Source: JAMHWF01 sp035911095
Lineage (GTDB): Bacteria; Pseudomonadota; Gammaproteobacteria; Burkholderiales; Burkholderiaceae_C
Assembly (NCBI GenBank): GCA_035911095.1
Contig: JAMHWF010000089.1
Location: 7,272 to 71,271 of the forward strand
Length of the DNA stretch: 64,000 bases
Reading direction: 5' to 3'
Positions 61,172-64,000 of this stretch are shown here, in pieces. The translations under genes were made by a program, and so were the position numbers. Position 1 is the first letter of the stretch, and each line of letters opens with the position of its first letter. Under the pieces are notes generated by a model. It made no database searches. It saw only the letters and a program-made list of their open reading frames with translations, and had not been told where the DNA came from.

Positions 61172-62533
61172 ATGAAGAGCGCAGTCTGGGCCAGGCGCGG
61201 CCGTGGCCTTGCATCTGTCTCGCTGCTGCTGGCCCTGGCGGCCTGCGGCGGGGGCGGTGGCAGCGGGGGCGACACCTGCAGCGTCGCAGAGCAGAAGAGC
61301 TGGCTGGCCGGCTACATGAGCGATTGGTACTTCTGGACCCGTCTGTCCCCGCATCCGGACCCCGCCGGCTACAGCAGCGTGGCCAGCCTCTACTCGGCGT
61401 TGCTCTACACCGGCACCAGTGCCGATTTCCCGGCCGACCGCTGGAGCTACGTGCAAAGCAGCGAGGCCTTCAGCCGTTTCTTTGGCGACGGCGCCACGCT
61501 GGGCTATGGCCTGTCGGTGGCAGGGCTGGAACTGGCCCGCAATGCGGCGCTGCCGCTGCACGTGCGCCATGTCGAGGCCCTGTCGCCGGCTGCAGCGCAG
61601 GGCGTGCAACGCGGCGACCAGGTCGTGTCCATCAACGGCCGCAGTGCGGCGGACCTGGTCGCGGCCGACGACTTCGGCGCGCTCACGCCAGCGCAGGCCG
61701 GCGACACGCTGAGCCTGGTGCTGCGACGTGCGGGCGCGGACCGCACGGTGAACCTCACCGCCGCGGTGTTCAACCTGTCCCCCGTCGGCGGCGCAGCTGT
61801 GCAGACCACGGCAGGCGGCCGCAAGCTGGGCTACGTGTCGGTCAAGGACATGGTGAGCCAGGCGCTGTCGCCTTTCGATGCCGCCATGGCCAGCTTCCAG
61901 GCTGCCGGTGTGCAGGACGTGGTGCTGGACCTGCGCTACAACGGCGGCGGCCTGGTGTCCACGGGTGCCACGCTGGCGTCCTACCTGGCGGGTTCGCGCG
62001 GCACGGGCCTCAACTACGCCACGCTCAAGTTCAACAGCGCGCACCAGGCCAGCAACAGCCACTACCGCTTCAGCAACCCGGGTGCGGCGCTGAACCTGCC
62101 ACGCGTCATCGTGCTGATGGGCCGGCGCACCTGCTCGGCCAGCGAGCAGGTCATCAATGGCTTGCGCGGTGCGGGTGTGCAGGTGGTGGCCGTTGGCGAG
62201 GCCACTTGCGGCAAGCCCGTGGGCTTCCAGCCCACGGCGTACTGCGGCCAGACCTACAGCGCGGTGAATTTCGAAAGCGTGAACCAGCTGGACCAGGGCC
62301 GCTACTTCAGCGGCTTTGCGCCCACCTGCGCTGTGGCCGAGGACTTCACCGTGCCGCAAGGCAGCGCGGCCGACCCGCTGATGGCTGCCGCGCGTACCGT
62401 GGCCGACACCGGTGCCTGCCCTGTAACGGCCGATGGGCAACGCTCGCCCTTGGCGGCGCGGGGTGACAGCGGCCTGCCGCGCCTGCGGCCGCTGGCCGAA
62501 GGCGATCCGCGGCCGGGGATGATTCCGCGCTAA
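61172..62533 (+). CDS. S41-family peptidase, predicted lipoprotein
   Basis: The 453-residue protein has a signal peptide with lipobox LAAC followed by a Gly-rich spacer (GGGGGSGG). A tail-specific-protease core follows: a PDZ-like part (AAQGVQRGDQVVSINGRSA) and the S41 domain with the catalytic Ser in TCSASEQVING and the Lys in TCGKPVGFQ. It should be anchored at the periplasmic face of the outer membrane. Several cysteines (AYCGQTY, PTCAVAE, GACPV) may form disulphides. Codon context is unlike most of the window. It is divergent from valS and convergent with guaC, with six bases between the stops. Confidence 0.9.
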   Translation: MKSAVWARRGRGLASVSLLLALAACGGGGGSGGDTCSVAEQKSWLAGYMSDWYFWTRLSPHPDPAGYSSVASLYSALLYTGTSADFPADRWSYVQSSEAFSRFFGDGATLGYGLSVAGLELARNAALPLHVRHVEALSPAAAQGVQRGDQVVSINGRSAADLVAADDFGALTPAQAGDTLSLVLRRAGADRTVNLTAAVFNLSPVGGAAVQTTAGGRKLGYVSVKDMVSQALSPFDAAMASFQAAGVQDVVLDLRYNGGGLVSTGATLASYLAGSRGTGLNYATLKFNSAHQASNSHYRFSNPGAALNLPRVIVLMGRRTCSASEQVINGLRGAGVQVVAVGEATCGKPVGFQPTAYCGQTYSAVNFESVNQLDQGRYFSGFAPTCAVAEDFTVPQGSAADPLMAAARTVADTGACPVTADGQRSPLAARGDSGLPRLRPLAEGDPRPGMIPR

Positions 62534-62539
62534 GCCGCG

Positions 62540-63517
62540 CTACATGAACAGGTGCTCGCCGGCGTTCTCGCCGCCCAGCACCACGTAGTTCACCTTCTTC
62601 AAGTCCTTCAGTTCGCGCCCACCGGCGTAGCTGATGCTGCTTTGCAGGTCTTCGCGCATCTCGCGCAGCGTGTCGGTCAGCTTGCCCTTGATGGGCTCCA
62701 GGATGCGCTTGCCTTCCACGTGCTTGTACTCGCCCTTGTTGAAGTCACTGGCGGAGCCGTAATACTCCTTGAACAGCTCGCCGTCCACCTCCACCGTCTT
62801 GCCGGGGGATTCTTCATGCCCAGCAAATAACGAGCCGATCATCACCATGGTGGCGCCAAAGCGCACGCTCTTGGCAATGTCGCCATGGCTGCGGATGCCG
62901 CCATCGGCAATGATGGGCTTGGTGGCCACACGGGCGCACCACTTGAGCGCGCTGAGCTGCCAGCCGCCGGTGCCAAAACCGGTCTTGAGCTTGGTGATGC
63001 ACACCTTGCCGGGGCCCACGCCCACTTTGGTGGCATCGGCGCCCCAGTTTTCCAGGTCAATCACTGCCTCAGGCGTGGCCACATTGCCGGCAATCACGAA
63101 GGATTGCGGCAGCTTTTGCTTGAGGTAGCCAATCATGTTCTTCACGCTGTCGGCATGGCCGTGGGCGATGTCGATGGTGATGTATTCGGGCACCAGGCCT
63201 TGGGCCACGAGCTGGTCCACCGTGTCGTAGTCGGGTTGTTTCACCCCCAGGGAGATCGACGCGTAGCAGCCCTTGGCGTGCATGTCTTTCACAAACTGCA
63301 GGTTGTCCAGATCAAAACGGTGCATCACGTAGAAGTAGCCGTTTTTCGCCATCCACTCGCAGATCCGCTCATCCACCACCGTCTTCATGTTGGCGGGCAC
63401 GACCGGCAGGCGAAAGCGCCGTCCGCCCAGCTCCACGCCGGCGTCGCATTCCGATCGGCTTTCCACACGGCACTTGCGTGGCAGCAGCAGGATGTTGTCG
63501 TAGTCGAAGATTTCCAT
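62540..63517 (-). CDS. guaC: GMP reductase, Gram-positive-type (GuaC2)
   Basis: The NADPH-dependent enzyme turns GMP into IMP and ammonia for purine salvage. The 325 residues match the shorter B. subtilis type rather than E. coli GuaC: IFDYDNILLLPRKC, SRSECDAGVELG, VVPANMKTVVDERI, MHRF, then the catalytic Cys in GPGKVCITK and IADGGIRSHGDIAKS. The ATG at 63517 is preceded by AAGGAG. Codon use is looser than in the left part of the window. The leader holds two hairpins and a good sigma-70 promoter. Confidence 0.95.
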   Translation of the reverse strand: MEIFDYDNILLLPRKCRVESRSECDAGVELGGRRFRLPVVPANMKTVVDERICEWMAKNGYFYVMHRFDLDNLQFVKDMHAKGCYASISLGVKQPDYDTVDQLVAQGLVPEYITIDIAHGHADSVKNMIGYLKQKLPQSFVIAGNVATPEAVIDLENWGADATKVGVGPGKVCITKLKTGFGTGGWQLSALKWCARVATKPIIADGGIRSHGDIAKSVRFGATMVMIGSLFAGHEESPGKTVEVDGELFKEYYGSASDFNKGEYKHVEGKRILEPIKGKLTDTLREMREDLQSSISYAGGRELKDLKKVNYVVLGGENAGEHLFM

Positions 63518-63544
63518 GAGATTCCAAGCTCCTTTGAAAAGGCA

Positions 63545-63564
63545 CTGCCGAACCATTTCGGCAG
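63545..63564 (-). promoter_or_regulatory. Eight-base-pair hairpin in the guaC leader, close to the ribosome binding site
   Basis: On the minus strand CTGCCGAA, loop ATGG, TTCGGCAG. It ends 27 bases before the ATG and is followed by tgccttttc and the AAGGAG site. Function unknown; attenuation or control of ribosome access is possible. Confidence 0.55.
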
Positions 63565-63641
63565 CGTGGGGCGCTTGGCTTGGGACCGGCTTTGTGGGGA
63601 TGGGCGTAGGAGCCAATACCGAACCCTGGTTGCACAGGCAC

Positions 63642-63674
63642 AAAAAACCGGGCGTCAAGAAACTTGGGCCCGGT
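63642..63674 (-). terminator. Intrinsic terminator-like hairpin upstream of guaC
   Basis: On the minus strand ACCGGGC (63674-63668), 14-base loop, GCCCGGT (63653-63647), then six T. It may end the transcript of the gene at 63731, or act as an early terminator in the guaC leader, because a promoter lies directly before it. Confidence 0.7.
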
Positions 63675-63679
63675 GCTTG

Positions 63680-63708
63680 ATTCTAGGCGCATGGCGCGGC
63701 GCTGTCAT
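63680..63708 (-). promoter_or_regulatory. Sigma-70-like promoter ATGACA-17-TAGAAT upstream of guaC
   Basis: On the minus strand ATGACA (63708-63703) and TAGAAT (63685-63680) each differ from the consensus at one position and the spacer is exactly 17 bases. Transcription would start near 63673, at the base of the terminator-like hairpin. Confidence 0.6.
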
Positions 63709-63730
63709 AACGCCATCCGTATGATCTGTA

Positions 63731-64000
63731 TTACCGGCATGCTGACCGGGCGGCGGCCACCACCTCGCCCTGGGCGTTCTGCACCCAGCCCACCATGTGC
63801 AACTGCTCTGCCTTGGCCCCTTCAGGAATGCGCATGGGGCGGCTTTCCATCCAGGCAAAGCGGGTTCTTGTTTGCTCTGCTTTTGATAGCTGGTGGCGCT
63901 TTTCCCATATGCCTTGGAGCATGTTTCTGACCAAATTCCGCTCCACAGGGGTGCCTTCCGCTCCCGCAGGCACTGACTCCACCAGCAGCAAGTGGTATTG
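63731..64000 (-). CDS. C-terminal part of an unrecognised protein, runs off the right edge
   Basis: The frame is open from the window edge to a stop at 63731 and encodes the last 89 residues of a protein (QYHLLLVESVPAGAEG at the edge; later RFAWMESRPMRIPEGAKAEQLH and WVQNAQGEVVAAARSAC near the end). The alternation and closing Cys resemble the tail of DUF1223/Omp28-like secreted proteins, but I am not sure. Codon use fits the guaC region. It is upstream of guaC on the same strand, 213 bases away. Confidence 0.6.
   Translation of the reverse strand, partial: QYHLLLVESVPAGAEGTPVERNLVRNMLQGIWEKRHQLSKAEQTRTRFAWMESRPMRIPEGAKAEQLHMVGWVQNAQGEVVAAARSACR

Noticed and set aside
63545..63708. Purine riboswitch in the guaC leader
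   Set aside because: The conserved purine-aptamer junction sequences and three-way junction layout are not visible; only two simple hairpins are seen.

Overview
The window is GC-rich chromosomal DNA, almost completely filled with housekeeping genes. Several features point to a betaproteobacterium of the order Burkholderiales, probably near the Rubrivivax/Leptothrix/Comamonadaceae group: the gene pairs (fkpB-ispH, ftsK-lolA, rpmB-rpmG, cheR-cheD-cheB, a kinase/phosphatase pair followed by rph-rdgB-hemW), the very high G+C in third codon positions, and the many starts preceded by an ACAAT-type -10 box. The genus is an inference.

Layout. 1-1.7 kb: an IS3-family insertion sequence (352-1548) sits inside a gene for an M48-like zinc peptidase whose two halves can be rejoined in frame. 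1.8-7.5 kb: yicC (minus), then Ser/Thr kinase, PP2C phosphatase, rph, rdgB and hemW. A run of six CCAACG hexamers lies directly in front of the rdgB start. 7.6-15.2 kb: a large hybrid sensor kinase, then a two-gene membrane-lipid unit, lysyl-phosphatidylglycerol synthase (mprF/lpiA) and its periplasmic partner acvB. 15.3-19.8 kb: motility and signalling, with cheR-cheD-cheB on the minus strand behind a good sigma-28-like promoter, and a diguanylate cyclase overlapping a FlhG-like ATPase on the plus strand. 19.9-24.8 kb: truncated globin, radC-smr, fkpB-ispH, serS and tRNA-Ser(CGA). 25-29 kb: a lipoprotein and a Spy/CpxP-like protein with its two-component system. 29-35.9 kb: MATE exporter, DUF3717-DUF1289 fusion, trpS, purN, an RNA m5C methyltransferase and an acyl-CoA desaturase. 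36-43 kb: cardiolipin synthase, rpmG/rpmB, trxB, a Crp/Fnr regulator, ftsK and lolA. 43-51 kb: a chemoreceptor translationally coupled to an OprB-like porin, rarA, and livHMGF. 51.3-58.3 kb: a ferredoxin-type reductase, an NAD(P)-binding SDR protein, an HtrA-like protein that has lost its catalytic His and Asp, a rhomboid protease, tRNA-Leu(CAA), cysM-nudix-tusA, and a degenerate 2-hydroxyacid dehydrogenase whose end overlaps valS tail to tail. 58.2-64 kb: valS, an S41 peptidase lipoprotein, guaC with a structured leader, and a gene that runs off the end.

The least expected large-scale signal is a change in sequence style inside valS, near 59.7-59.95 kb. The tetranucleotide TCGA, dense in the rest of the window that I counted, becomes rare from there to the right edge. 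This suggests that the 5' half of valS and everything beyond it came by recombination from a relative (or that the contig is chimeric). The other leading observations are two pseudo-enzymes, a set of probably leaderless promoters, the hexamer repeat in front of rdgB, the chemoreceptor-porin operon and the guaC leader. I found no CRISPR array, prophage, toxin-antitoxin pair or recognisable defence island.
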